Part shown: positions 1 to 6,683 of the stretch, piece after piece | Numbering within the stretch: position 1 is the stretch's first letter | How the letters are laid out: each line of letters starts with the position of its first letter | Source: Quisquiliibacterium sp. | Lineage (GTDB): Bacteria; Pseudomonadota; Gammaproteobacteria; Burkholderiales; Burkholderiaceae_E | DNA length: 6,683 nt | Assembly (NCBI GenBank): GCA_023257915.1 | Contig: JALRBB010000285.1 | Location: 1-6,683 of the forward strand | Reading direction: 5' to 3' | Program-made: the position numbers and the translations under genes | The notes under the pieces: generated by a model | Database searches by the model: none | The model's input: only the letters and a program-made list of their open reading frames with translations | Told to the model about the DNA's origin: nothing

Positions 1-1002
1 GTCGAACAGCTGCTGCATCGCCTCAAAGAACGGGTGTGCAGGAGGCGTTGCGGCCTTTTTCGTGGAGTCGTGCAACTTGCGAGCAGACAGCAGGCGCAGC
101 GCCGAGATCTCCTTGTCTTCCGGCTTGCGACCCTGCAGGTAGAACGGATCCGCGGATGCGAAACAGGCCTCGGCCGCCAGCGAGGCATCGCCGATGCGAT
201 CAGGCTTGTAGATGTTGCCCTTCAGAGCTTGCAGGCTCGCACCCAGCAGCGCCTGGATGTCGTCGCGCTGTGCACCCCAGATCTGAGCCGCCTGCGCGTA
301 GGCCTGGAGGAGTTCGTCGGCTGCAAGCGCCTGAAGGCGCTCGACGCCCTGCGGCCAGAGCGTGCGAGCCCGCGGCCGGGCCAGTGCGCGAGCCAGCAAC
401 TGACCGTGGCTTCGTGGTGAGTCGCGACGGCTGAGCAGATAGCGCAGCAAGGGATCGGGGGTCTGCCCGGACGCAATTCGCCTGCGCCAGAAATCGTGAA
501 TCACCTGCTCGCGCAAGCTGGTGTCATCGGGCAGCAATTCGCTGACCAGCGGGATCTGTGCCGCAAACGCGCTATCTGCCAGCGCCCTCTGACAAAAGCC
601 GTGGATCGTGAAGATCGAGGCCTCGTCGAATCCGGCCAGTGCCGCATCGATGCTGTCGCGCATCTGTGCCTCACTGGGCGCTGCATCCCCAGCCGCGCGC
701 AACCGCCGCAGCAATTCGTTGACGAACTCATCCTGGACGGCGCCCGCCTCCTGCGCCAGCTGTCTGCGGGTCTGCACCAGCCTTTGCCGGATGCGCTCGC
801 GCAGCTCGGCGGTGGCTGCGTTGGTGAATGTGACGACCAGGATCTCGGTGACCTTCAGAGAACGCTCCAGCACAAGGCGCAGGTAAAGCGCGCAGATGTT
901 CCAGGTCTTTCCGGTTCCGGCCGATGCTTCGATCAGGCTGACCCCGTCGAGCGGGCAGTCGATGACGTCCAGTGCGCGTGTCGCGGATTGCATGTCAGTC
1001 AT
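1..1002 (-). CDS. recB: RecB, exodeoxyribonuclease V beta subunit, N-terminal 334 codons (3' part beyond the window edge)
   Basis: RecB is the 3'-to-5' motor and nuclease subunit of RecBCD, which unwinds and degrades broken DNA ends and loads RecA. The minus frame is open from the ATG at 1002 to base 1, giving 334 codons without a stop. Visible superfamily 1 helicase motifs are Walker A (ASAGTGKT, residues 26-33), the motif Ia region (VVTFTNAATAELRERI, 56-71) and the RecB signature FTIHGFCQ (131-138). Near the edge, AHPFFEAMQQL resembles the matching stretch of E. coli RecB, so about the first 30% of a roughly 1180-residue protein is present. The C-terminal nuclease domain lies outside. The start is ambiguous between ATG at 1002, which overlaps the recC stop by 8 bases, and an in-frame ATG at 993, one base past that stop. 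Neither has a clear Shine-Dalgarno, so translational coupling to recC is likely. Identification rests on remembered E. coli motifs and is very secure. Confidence 0.97.
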   Translation of the reverse strand, partial: MTDMQSATRALDVIDCPLDGVSLIEASAGTGKTWNICALYLRLVLERSLKVTEILVVTFTNAATAELRERIRQRLVQTRRQLAQEAGAVQDEFVNELLRRLRAAGDAAPSEAQMRDSIDAALAGFDEASIFTIHGFCQRALADSAFAAQIPLVSELLPDDTSLREQVIHDFWRRRIASGQTPDPLLRYLLSRRDSPRSHGQLLARALARPRARTLWPQGVERLQALAADELLQAYAQAAQIWGAQRDDIQALLGASLQALKGNIYKPDRIGDASLAAEACFASADPFYLQGRKPEDKEISALRLLSARKLHDSTKKAATPPAHPFFEAMQQLFD

Positions 1003-4000
1003 GCCGAAGATGCGCTAGCAGCGGTTCGAACACGGTTCGGGCACAGCGCTCGAAACCGGGCTGACCGGAGAGCACCGGATCGGCAAGCCCGCGCCAGGCG
1101 AGTCGAACGGCGGGATCATCGCGCTCGCCGGTAATGCCGTGCGAGGAGCCAGCCCAAAGCGCGCGGATCTTGCTGCCAAGTTGCCAGCCCGCATCGGCAA
1201 AGGCCTTCGAAGTTTTCGGAAAGAACGCCAGCGGTTCGCGCATCCCCTGCAGATACAGATCGAACAAACTGCGCAACTGCGCATGCGGATCCTCGCAGCG
1301 GGTAAACCGGATACAGATGTCTCGCCGGACCCAGGACAGCTCGTCGGACGCATGCTCCGGCGGACAGGCCCACAGCAGCAGCTGGTTCAGCCAAGCGGAC
1401 AGGTAATCGGACGGCCGGGCCGGACGATCGCGATAACGCACCAGGCCCGCCGCACGCAGATCGGAAAATGCCGCATCGAGCCGCCAGCAGTCGGCTCCGA
1501 CACGGATTTCGACCTGAGCCAGATGCGGGGGCAGCGAGGGCTCGTTGAGTTGCGGACGAAGTTGCGCGGCGAAGCTTTGCAGCTGATGCAGCGTCTGTTG
1601 CAAACCGATCTGCCCGAGCGCCCCAGGCGGAACCTCGGTGCCGGCCATCGCCAGCCGCTGTGCCTGCTCTATGCCGGAGCCGTCAATCAGCAGTGGCAGC
1701 AATCGGTCGGACAGATCATCACGATCCTGCCATTCAGGCAGAAAGGATTCGTCGTCGCGAAGCTGCTGCTCGCGACGCGGCAGTTGCAGCCCGATGCGAC
1801 GCTCAAGCAGCTCTCGAGCCGGGTTGCGAAAGAAGCGCTCAAGGGTGTCGATGGACAGCACGCTAGGCCGCACGGACAGCTCCGGCAGGGGCTCTGGAAA
1901 AAATACCGCTGCGCGCTGATCCCCGGAGTCTTCGTCGACTGCATCCTCATCAAGCTCATCGAAGGCATCGCTTGTTCGCGCGGACAAGACCGGCGGCTGT
2001 GCGCTCAGACTGACTCGCGCCTGCAGCGCACCGGCATACTCGGCATGATGGCTGGCGATTCTGGGGTCGATGCCCGGATCGACCCGAAAGCTGCGCGGCG
2101 AAAACGGCTGCAGCGGATGCTCGACGACCAGGCGGGACCGCGCCGCGGATAGCGATTGCGCCTGCGCAGGATCATCGGCGGTTGCGAGCACCAGATGATC
2201 GAGCAATTCGGAGATCAGAACCGAAGGCGGCAAGACCGAATTGTCCCGGATGCTGCGACCGACATAGCTCAGGTGCAGAATCTGTCGAGCCGACAGCAAT
2301 TGGTCGAGAAACAGATTGCGCTCATCGGTCTGCCGCTGCCGGTCCATCGGGCGTGGATGCAGCGGTATCAAGTCGAATTCGGCCGGCCGGGTCAGGCCAG
2401 GGAAGACGCCGTCGTCCAGCCCGAACATGCACACAATCCGGTATGGAATCGCACGCAGGCTGCTGATCGCCGCGAAGGTGACCGCGCCGGTCGGTACTCC
2501 GCCGCGCTCCGGATCGTCGAGAAACTCCTGCAACGACAGCCTGGCCACGTCGGCGGCGAACTCAAGCTTGTCGATGCCAGGACGATCGGTGTCGACCCCG
2601 GTGCTATCGGCCTGATGCCCGAATGCATCGAGTGCCGCGAGCACTTCGTGAAGGTCTTCGGGCGAGCCACGCTCATCGATGAAACGCTGGACGGTTTGCA
2701 CGAAGAGTTCGGCCCACTGGGCGGCGCTACGCGGCTGCGTGAGCTGCTCACGCAGGCTGCGCAAGGACTCGATGAAATACCAGGCCGTACCGAGCCATGC
2801 GGCCTGCACGCCTTCGACACCTGCGACCGCAAGCCGGTCGGCGAAGGGTTGCGCACAAGCATCCTGGACCGCGTAACCGAGAAACAGACGATCGAGACCG
2901 TCGACGAAGCTGTGTGCGGCGCTGGACGGCAAGTCAAGTGAGCTGCGATGCGAGGCGTCCAGCCCCCAGCGCACCCCGGCATCGCGCAGCCAGGTACGCA
3001 GTTGCTCGAGTGCATCGGCGTTGAGCCCGAAGCGGGCACTGATCGGTTCTTGTTCGAGCAGACCAAGCACCTCGCTGAGCGGCCAGCGCGAGCGCGCCAG
3101 ATCTAGCAGCGCAAGCAGCGAGCGGGCCACCGGATTGACCTCGCTGCGGGCAAGACCGGTGATCTGATACGGCACATGGCGCTCGCGCGGCACCGAGCCG
3201 AATACCGCATCGATCAGCGGCGCGCTGGATTGAAGATCTGGCGTGACGACCAGGACCTGATCGGGAGTGAGGTCTGGATACTCAACGAACAAACCCAGCA
3301 GGCGGTCATGCAGCACCTCGAGCTCACGGCTGCGCGAATGACAGACATGCACTTCGAGGCTGCGATCGGACGCATCCAGGCGCACCGATGCCGGTGCGAG
3401 CTCTTGCAAATGCAGAATTGAATCCTGCAGGCGGCCGAGCAAGCATGGCGACTGTGACGGCTGGAAAGCGGCGTGCGCGGAATCGGACTCGAGTGTGTCG
3501 ACCAACTGGCGCAACTGCGACTGCGACTGCCTTGCCCAGGACGCCAGCAAGCGATGCCCGACTTCATGATGGTCTCGTCGGCCGGCGGCCTGCAGATAAG
3601 CCAGACGACGCGGCTCGACCACATCGAACCAATACTCAGCGCATGGATTCAGCGCATACACATGCAGTTCGCAGTGCCGCGCCAGCGCGCGTAGCACTTC
3701 CAGGTGCAGCGGCGCGATGTCAGGAAGGCAGAAAAGATGCACCGGCACTGGAAACGCCCCGGCCGGTACGCCCTCGGATTGCAGACGGTGCGCGAAGGCG
3801 AGCAATGGATTGACCGGATCAAGACCCAGTGCACCAGCGATGCGCTGCCACAGGGCGGCCTGCCAGGGCTCGTCCTCCCCGAGCAGTGCTGAAGGATTCG
3901 CCTGTCGACCTTGCTGCCAGGCCTGCAACCAGTCAGTTCGGTAGGTCACGTAGTGCGACAACACTCCGGCGACCTGACGGGCCAGCTCGAAGCGCATGCG

Positions 4001-4357
4001 ATCGTCTGCCTGTTGCAGGTAGGCCGACAGGCGAGGCCATTGCGCATGCCAGCTGGGATCGCCAAACGCCGCATACGCATGCCAGGTGAGCGTGGCGCTG
4101 TCGAACGGCGACTCGACCCGGACCTGGTCGTCAAAGCGCGCTAGCTGCCGCCACAGCCATTGGGCCAGATAGTCGACCTGCAGGTTTGCGCAGATGCCCT
4201 GCCTGCGCGCCAGATCCAGGGTGAGGCGCCGCTTGATCGCGGTGCTCGGCACCAGCAGGACGTCGGACTCGAACGGAGAACCGCGACGCGCTTCGATGCG
4301 GGCCGCGAGCAATTCAGCCAGCAGCTCGAAACGGTTCGAGAACCGGATCTCGAGCAT
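995..4357 (-). CDS. recC: RecC, exodeoxyribonuclease V gamma subunit (complete)
   Basis: RecC is the scaffold of RecBCD. It splits the duplex, channels the 3' strand and recognises Chi, using helicase-like and nuclease-like folds without catalysis. From the ATG at 4357 the protein has 1120 residues, almost the E. coli length (1122). Landmarks matching E. coli RecC include the N-terminus MLEIRFSNRFELL, VHVCHSRSRELEVLHD (from 336), IPYRIVCMFGLDDGVFPG (ending 654), YVGRSIRDNS (698-707) and RFFRNPARELL (841-851), which leads into the C-terminal nuclease-like region. An upstream in-frame TTG at 4423 would add 22 Pro/Ala/Arg-rich residues and overlap the preceding gene. I prefer the ATG because homology begins exactly there. 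It lies 40 bases after the CopD-like stop and lacks a strong ribosome binding site. The C-terminus overlaps the recB start. An acidic stretch at residues 797-814 looks like a linker. No frameshift is visible. Confidence 0.97.
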   Translation of the reverse strand: MLEIRFSNRFELLAELLAARIEARRGSPFESDVLLVPSTAIKRRLTLDLARRQGICANLQVDYLAQWLWRQLARFDDQVRVESPFDSATLTWHAYAAFGDPSWHAQWPRLSAYLQQADDRMRFELARQVAGVLSHYVTYRTDWLQAWQQGRQANPSALLGEDEPWQAALWQRIAGALGLDPVNPLLAFAHRLQSEGVPAGAFPVPVHLFCLPDIAPLHLEVLRALARHCELHVYALNPCAEYWFDVVEPRRLAYLQAAGRRDHHEVGHRLLASWARQSQSQLRQLVDTLESDSAHAAFQPSQSPCLLGRLQDSILHLQELAPASVRLDASDRSLEVHVCHSRSRELEVLHDRLLGLFVEYPDLTPDQVLVVTPDLQSSAPLIDAVFGSVPRERHVPYQITGLARSEVNPVARSLLALLDLARSRWPLSEVLGLLEQEPISARFGLNADALEQLRTWLRDAGVRWGLDASHRSSLDLPSSAAHSFVDGLDRLFLGYAVQDACAQPFADRLAVAGVEGVQAAWLGTAWYFIESLRSLREQLTQPRSAAQWAELFVQTVQRFIDERGSPEDLHEVLAALDAFGHQADSTGVDTDRPGIDKLEFAADVARLSLQEFLDDPERGGVPTGAVTFAAISSLRAIPYRIVCMFGLDDGVFPGLTRPAEFDLIPLHPRPMDRQRQTDERNLFLDQLLSARQILHLSYVGRSIRDNSVLPPSVLISELLDHLVLATADDPAQAQSLSAARSRLVVEHPLQPFSPRSFRVDPGIDPRIASHHAEYAGALQARVSLSAQPPVLSARTSDAFDELDEDAVDEDSGDQRAAVFFPEPLPELSVRPSVLSIDTLERFFRNPARELLERRIGLQLPRREQQLRDDESFLPEWQDRDDLSDRLLPLLIDGSGIEQAQRLAMAGTEVPPGALGQIGLQQTLHQLQSFAAQLRPQLNEPSLPPHLAQVEIRVGADCWRLDAAFSDLRAAGLVRYRDRPARPSDYLSAWLNQLLLWACPPEHASDELSWVRRDICIRFTRCEDPHAQLRSLFDLYLQGMREPLAFFPKTSKAFADAGWQLGSKIRALWAGSSHGITGERDDPAVRLAWRGLADPVLSGQPGFERCARTVFEPLLAHLRHD

Positions 4358-4397
4358 GGCCCGTGTGGCGCGCGCGATCGGCTGCGGCGAGCCCGGC

Positions 4398-4847
4398 TCA
4401 GGCGTAGCGCCCGAGCGTGGCAACCGCGATGGTGAGCATGGCCAGCACCAGATTGACGAGCACCAGCAGCCGGATTGAATTCAAGGCTGCGCCGGCCGCC
4501 GGCCAATCCTGCGCGGCAACGCTGGCGCGCAGCCGCGGATACCGCAGGCCACGGATGACTGCGAACACCACGGTCATCAGCAGGGCAATGCCGAGCATCA
4601 GATGCCAGGCAATCGGCGCAGCCGCCATGCCGACCGAGCCCATCATGGCCAGCCCGCTCAACCAGAGCAGCACCAGCGCCACGATGACCCAGCCGAAGAA
4701 TCTGCCTAGCGCATCGGCCATCAGCGGCAGACGCTGCGGCGGCGGCAACTGGAGCGCGGCCGGACGCAGGCACAGATGCGCGAAAAACATGCCACCAACC
4801 CAGATCGCGACCGCGAGGACATGCAGGAAAAGCCAGACTGGATACAT
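4398..4847 (-). CDS. CopD-like small integral membrane protein (four predicted helices)
   Basis: This encodes 149 residues, mostly hydrophobic. Predicted membrane segments are roughly residues 4-27, 50-70, 79-99 and 125-146, so it is an inner-membrane protein with four helices. The first helix carries LHVLAVAIWVGGMFF (H9, W16, G18, G19), followed by H24 and a conserved-looking LRPAA. H82 begins the third helix. This pattern fits stand-alone proteins annotated as CopD family, named after the copper-resistance protein CopD. For such short members a copper role is mostly inferred from the family name, and some may bind haem or metal through the helix histidines. The ATG at 4847 has a good Shine-Dalgarno (AAAGGGG), which fixes the start. 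The gene is 40 bases upstream of recC on the same strand and may share its transcript. Family assignment is fairly confident; function is unknown. Confidence 0.8.
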   Translation of the reverse strand: MYPVWLFLHVLAVAIWVGGMFFAHLCLRPAALQLPPPQRLPLMADALGRFFGWVIVALVLLWLSGLAMMGSVGMAAAPIAWHLMLGIALLMTVVFAVIRGLRYPRLRASVAAQDWPAAGAALNSIRLLVLVNLVLAMLTIAVATLGRYA

Positions 4848-4853
4848 CGTGAA

Positions 4854-4860
4854 CCCCTTT
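4854..4860 (-). promoter_or_regulatory. Ribosome binding site of the CopD-like gene
   Basis: The minus strand reads AAAGGGG followed by six bases (TTCACG) and then the ATG at 4847. This is a purine-rich Shine-Dalgarno at normal spacing. It is the clearest one in the window and supports independent initiation of the CopD-like gene. Confidence 0.7.
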
Positions 4861-4868
4861 GACGTGTT

Positions 4869-4882
4869 CAGAACCGATTCTG
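4869..4882. repeat. Short inverted repeat upstream of the CopD-like gene
   Basis: The sequence CAGAA, four bases, TTCTG forms a perfect 5-bp dyad. It sits between the hairpin at 4891-4911 and the ribosome binding site of the CopD-like gene. Its position would suit an operator or part of a promoter region, but I see no convincing -35/-10 pair. A dyad this short may be chance. Confidence 0.25.
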
Positions 4883-4890
4883 TCAGAAGA

Positions 4891-4911
4891 CGGGCTCAAC
4901 CGATGAGCCCG
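4891..4911 (-). terminator. Candidate terminator hairpin after the TauE/SafE-type gene
   Basis: CGGGCTCA (4891-4898) and TGAGCCCG (4904-4911) are perfect inverted complements, giving an 8-bp stem, mostly G-C, around a 5-base loop. On the minus strand it lies 22 bases beyond the permease stop and is followed by TCTTCTG, only a weak T-tract. It could be a modest intrinsic terminator or an mRNA-stabilising hairpin. It is the best candidate boundary between the two groups of genes. Confidence 0.5.
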
Positions 4912-4933
4912 CAGCACCAATCGATCAGCCCGA

Positions 4934-5671
4934 TCATCGCAGGCTGGTGAGCAGGATCATCGCGCCGCCAAACAGGATCAGCGCCTCCATGAAGTGGGCA
5001 TGCAATCGTGCATGCATACGCTTGACCAGCCATGCGGCGAGCGCGCTGCCGGGCAAGGTCACCAAGCCGATCGTCACCCCAAGCAAGGCCGCCTGCGCAT
5101 CGAGCAGTGCGAAGCGCCCGAACAGCGCAGCTCTCACCAGATCGACTGCGATTGTGACCAGGGCGTCGGTTGCCAGGACCGCCATCCCGGTCAGGCCGGC
5201 ACCATACAGAAAAGAGACCAGCAGCACCCCCATGCCGGACGCAAATCCGCTGACGAAACCGAACAGCGCGCCTCCGGCGACCAGTCCGCGCGGACCGACA
5301 ACAATCTCGCGGGCCTTCAGAAAGCGGCGCAGCGGAACGCTGGCGATCACAGCCGCGCCGATCAGCAGACCCAGCGGCCTGGGGTCCAGCGTCGCATACA
5401 GTTGCGTGCCGATCAGCAGGCACGGAAACGCCGCGAGCAGCAAGCGCCCCACCGCGCGCCACTCGACATGCCGGCGATAGAACCAAAAGCGTCCGGCGTT
5501 GATCAGCACTCCGGCGACTGCAAGAACCGGCACCACCGCCTTGACACCGATCAACGGCGCCAGCACCGCGGTCAGAATCACCCCGGTTCCAAAACCACCG
5601 ATCCCGCCAATGACCGCCCCACCAAATGCCGCCGCGATCACGATCATCCAGGTTTGAGGATCGTGAATCAC
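4934..5671 (-). CDS. TauE/SafE family membrane permease (sulfite/organosulfonate exporter-like)
   Basis: This 245-residue protein is nearly all hydrophobic, with about seven to eight predicted membrane helices, the usual size for TauE/SafE. These proteins are proposed to move sulfite, sulfonates or other small organic anions across the inner membrane. Substrates are mostly unproven and cannot be read from this sequence. Two glycine-rich segments, GGAVIGGIGGFGTG (17-30) and GGALFGFVSGFASGMG (133-148), are the expected internal duplication of the family. A charged loop at about 114-128 separates the two halves. H220, H224 and H226 lie just before the last helix. The start is GTG at 5671, after which the sequence runs IHDPQTWMIVIAAAFGG. 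An ATG at 5647 (residue 9) is an alternative, and neither has a clear Shine-Dalgarno. No start codon exists upstream before an in-frame stop. The gene begins 30 bases after the PHA-protein stop, so co-transcription is likely. Confidence 0.88.
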   Translation of the reverse strand: MIHDPQTWMIVIAAAFGGAVIGGIGGFGTGVILTAVLAPLIGVKAVVPVLAVAGVLINAGRFWFYRRHVEWRAVGRLLLAAFPCLLIGTQLYATLDPRPLGLLIGAAVIASVPLRRFLKAREIVVGPRGLVAGGALFGFVSGFASGMGVLLVSFLYGAGLTGMAVLATDALVTIAVDLVRAALFGRFALLDAQAALLGVTIGLVTLPGSALAAWLVKRMHARLHAHFMEALILFGGAMILLTSLR

Positions 5672-5701
5672 GCTAGATTCGATGCGAAAGTGTGGGCCAG
5701 T

Positions 5702-5977
5702 TCAGGAAAAATGACGGTCGAAGGTAGCGTTGGCGCGCTCTTCGATTCGGGCACGAAACGGTACCAGTAGCACGCCCAGACGCAGGTCGAACTGCACCTC
5801 GTTGCGCGTCACCATCAGTTCGCCCTCGGTTCCGCTACGCGACAGACGCAACACGTCGCCATCCCAGCTGGCTGCCATGCCAAATTCCTCGGCAAGATCG
5901 TCGGCCACCTTCTGGGCAGCCACCTTGGCCTGCTTCAATCCGACCAGGTGCCGGCGACGCAGATGGACCTCAGCCAT
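5702..5977 (-). CDS. Polyhydroxyalkanoic acid system (PHA_gran_rgn) family protein
   Basis: This small soluble protein has 91 residues. It begins MAEVHLRRRHLVGLKQAK, continues with a helical segment rich in Ala, Lys and Glu, then a beta-like half containing LRLSRSGTEGELMV and FDLRLGVLLVPF, and ends in a charged helix. This order, with the SG.EG.L turn and the LG.LL..F motif, fits the PHA_gran_rgn family (about 90-100 residues). Family members are linked to PHA granules and their regulation in PHA-producing proteobacteria; the biochemical role is poorly defined. An in-frame start at 6028 would add 17 residues but would overlap the dehydrogenase gene. I chose the ATG at 5977 because family similarity begins there and it lies 5 bases after the upstream stop, which suggests translational coupling. 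No PHA synthase or phasin gene is in the window, so a granule role here is inferred. Confidence 0.85.
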   Translation of the reverse strand: MAEVHLRRRHLVGLKQAKVAAQKVADDLAEEFGMAASWDGDVLRLSRSGTEGELMVTRNEVQFDLRLGVLLVPFRARIEERANATFDRHFS

Positions 5978-5982
5978 CGAGC

Positions 5983-6683
5983 TCAGCCGGCGGAAACCTG
6001 GGTGGCCAGGGGCTTGCCCTCGACCCACGCGACCAGATTGCGGGCGGCGAGCATCGCCATTCCCAGACGTGAACTGCGTGTGGCGCTGCCGATATGCGGA
6101 GTCAGCACCACATTCGGTACCTCGAGCAGCCCTGGATTCAGGGCTGGCTCGTTTTCGAAGACATCGAGACCGGCTGCGGCGAGCTTGCCCGCGCGCAGCG
6201 CCTGCACGAGCGCCGCGTCATCGACGATTCCGCCGCGTGCGATGTTGATCAGCGTCGCGGTGGGTTTCATCAGTTCGAACTGGGCAGCACCGATCAGGTG
6301 ATGCGTCTGCGGCGAGTACGGCAGCACCAGCACCACATGGTCGGCTTGGCGCAGCAACTCGTCCTTCTCGACCCGGGTCGCGCCGATTTCGGCCTCGTTC
6401 GGCGCAACGCTACGGTTGCTGTACAGCACCTTCATGTCGAATCCGCGCGCCCGCCGGGCGACGGCTGATCCGATTCTTCCCATGCCAATGATGCCCAGCG
6501 TCGACCCATGCAGGTCCTGCCCGAGAAATTGGTCCCAGGCCCAGCGCTGCCAGTGCCCTTCGCGCAACCAGCGTTCGGATTCGGTGATCCGCCGGGCGGT
6601 GGCCATCAACAGCGACCAGGCCATGTCAGCGGTCGCCTCAGTGAGCACGTCCGGTGTGTTCGTAACCGGAATGCCACGCGCCG
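5983..6683 (-). CDS. D-2-hydroxyacid dehydrogenase, glyoxylate/hydroxypyruvate reductase (D-glycerate dehydrogenase) type, 5' end missing
   Basis: This is a cytosolic NAD(P)H-dependent enzyme, expected to reduce glyoxylate to glycolate and hydroxypyruvate to D-glycerate. The frame is open to the high-coordinate edge. The first complete codons read ARGIPVTNTPDVLTEATAD, so the true start and the first roughly 90 residues lie outside; 232 complete codons are visible. The Rossmann motif LGIIGMGRIG is encoded at about 6498-6469. The catalytic set is complete: Arg in NIARGG (codon 6237-6235), Glu in FENEP (6150-6148) and His in TPHIGSAT (6096-6094). The 29- and 18-residue spacings fit the GyaR/GRHPR group. 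The coenzyme strand ends YSNRS, and the Arg would favour NADPH, as in that group. The GTG at 6648 is only an internal valine. The exact substrate could differ, since the superfamily is broad. The next gene starts 5 bases downstream. Confidence 0.93.
   Translation of the reverse strand, partial: ARGIPVTNTPDVLTEATADMAWSLLMATARRITESERWLREGHWQRWAWDQFLGQDLHGSTLGIIGMGRIGSAVARRARGFDMKVLYSNRSVAPNEAEIGATRVEKDELLRQADHVVLVLPYSPQTHHLIGAAQFELMKPTATLINIARGGIVDDAALVQALRAGKLAAAGLDVFENEPALNPGLLEVPNVVLTPHIGSATRSSRLGMAMLAARNLVAWVEGKPLATQVSAG

Noticed and set aside
34..1134. Plus-strand open frames of 128, 132 and 212 residues near the low-coordinate end
   Set aside because: They lie opposite recB and the end of recC. 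Compositions are low-complexity and Arg-rich with no family resemblance. The minus-strand RecB frame explains the region fully.
1139..2941. Long plus-strand open frames opposite recC (337 residues at 1139-2152 and 261 residues at 2156-2941)
   Set aside because: They are antisense to recC, whose identity is certain. Their products are rich in Arg, Gln and Gly without recognisable domains, as expected for shadow frames in high-GC coding DNA.
4141..4920. A 259-residue minus-strand frame overlapping the CopD-like gene and the recC start
   Set aside because: It is out of frame with two recognisable genes and is an Arg/Ser/Ala-rich product typical of a shadow frame. It runs through the intergenic hairpin.
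4940..4952. Chi-like sequence GCTGGTGA
   Set aside because: It differs from the E. coli Chi octamer at the last base, the Chi sequence of this organism is unknown, and a single near-match is expected by chance.
4994..5770. A 258-residue plus-strand frame opposite the TauE/SafE-type gene
   Set aside because: Its product is Gln/Arg/Asp-rich and featureless, while the minus frame gives a clear multi-helix membrane protein with the family's duplicated glycine motifs.
1..6683. A novel defence or mobile system
   Set aside because: Every gene fits a known family. I saw no transposase, integrase, toxin-antitoxin pair, direct-repeat array or tRNA. RecBCD has a role against foreign DNA, but this is the ordinary housekeeping form.

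Overview
The window carries six genes, all on the minus strand, so transcription runs from high to low coordinates. It suggests a high-GC beta- or gammaproteobacterium. The base composition looks well above 60% G+C by eye. RecB and RecC are of the classical enteric type. A polyhydroxyalkanoate (PHA) granule-associated family protein, typical of these two classes, is also present. I cannot place the organism more precisely from the sequence.

In transcription order: (1) 6683-5983, a D-2-hydroxyacid dehydrogenase of the glyoxylate/hydroxypyruvate reductase (D-glycerate dehydrogenase) type, 5' end outside the window; (2) 5977-5702, a 91-residue PHA-system (PHA_gran_rgn) family protein starting 5 bases after the first gene; (3) 5671-4934, a TauE/SafE-type multi-pass membrane permease with a GTG start; (4) 4847-4398, a four-helix CopD-like membrane protein; (5) 4357-995, recC, complete; (6) 1002-1, the first 334 codons of recB, running off the window edge. 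A perfect 8-bp hairpin lies between genes 3 and 4 (4891-4911) and probably divides the run into two transcription units. The first is dehydrogenase, PHA protein and permease. The second is CopD-like protein, recC and recB.

RecB and RecC are two subunits of the RecBCD helicase-nuclease, which processes double-strand breaks. RecB brings the motor and nuclease, and RecC is the scaffold that recognises Chi. recD would be expected just beyond the low-coordinate edge after recB, but this cannot be seen. The upstream genes look metabolic or membrane-related and have no obvious functional link to recombination.

The DNA is almost entirely coding, and no gap exceeds about 90 bases. I saw no RNA genes, mobile elements, CRISPR arrays or origins, and no convincing sign of a novel system. 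The long open frames on the plus strand opposite recC and recB are best explained as shadows of the minus-strand genes.
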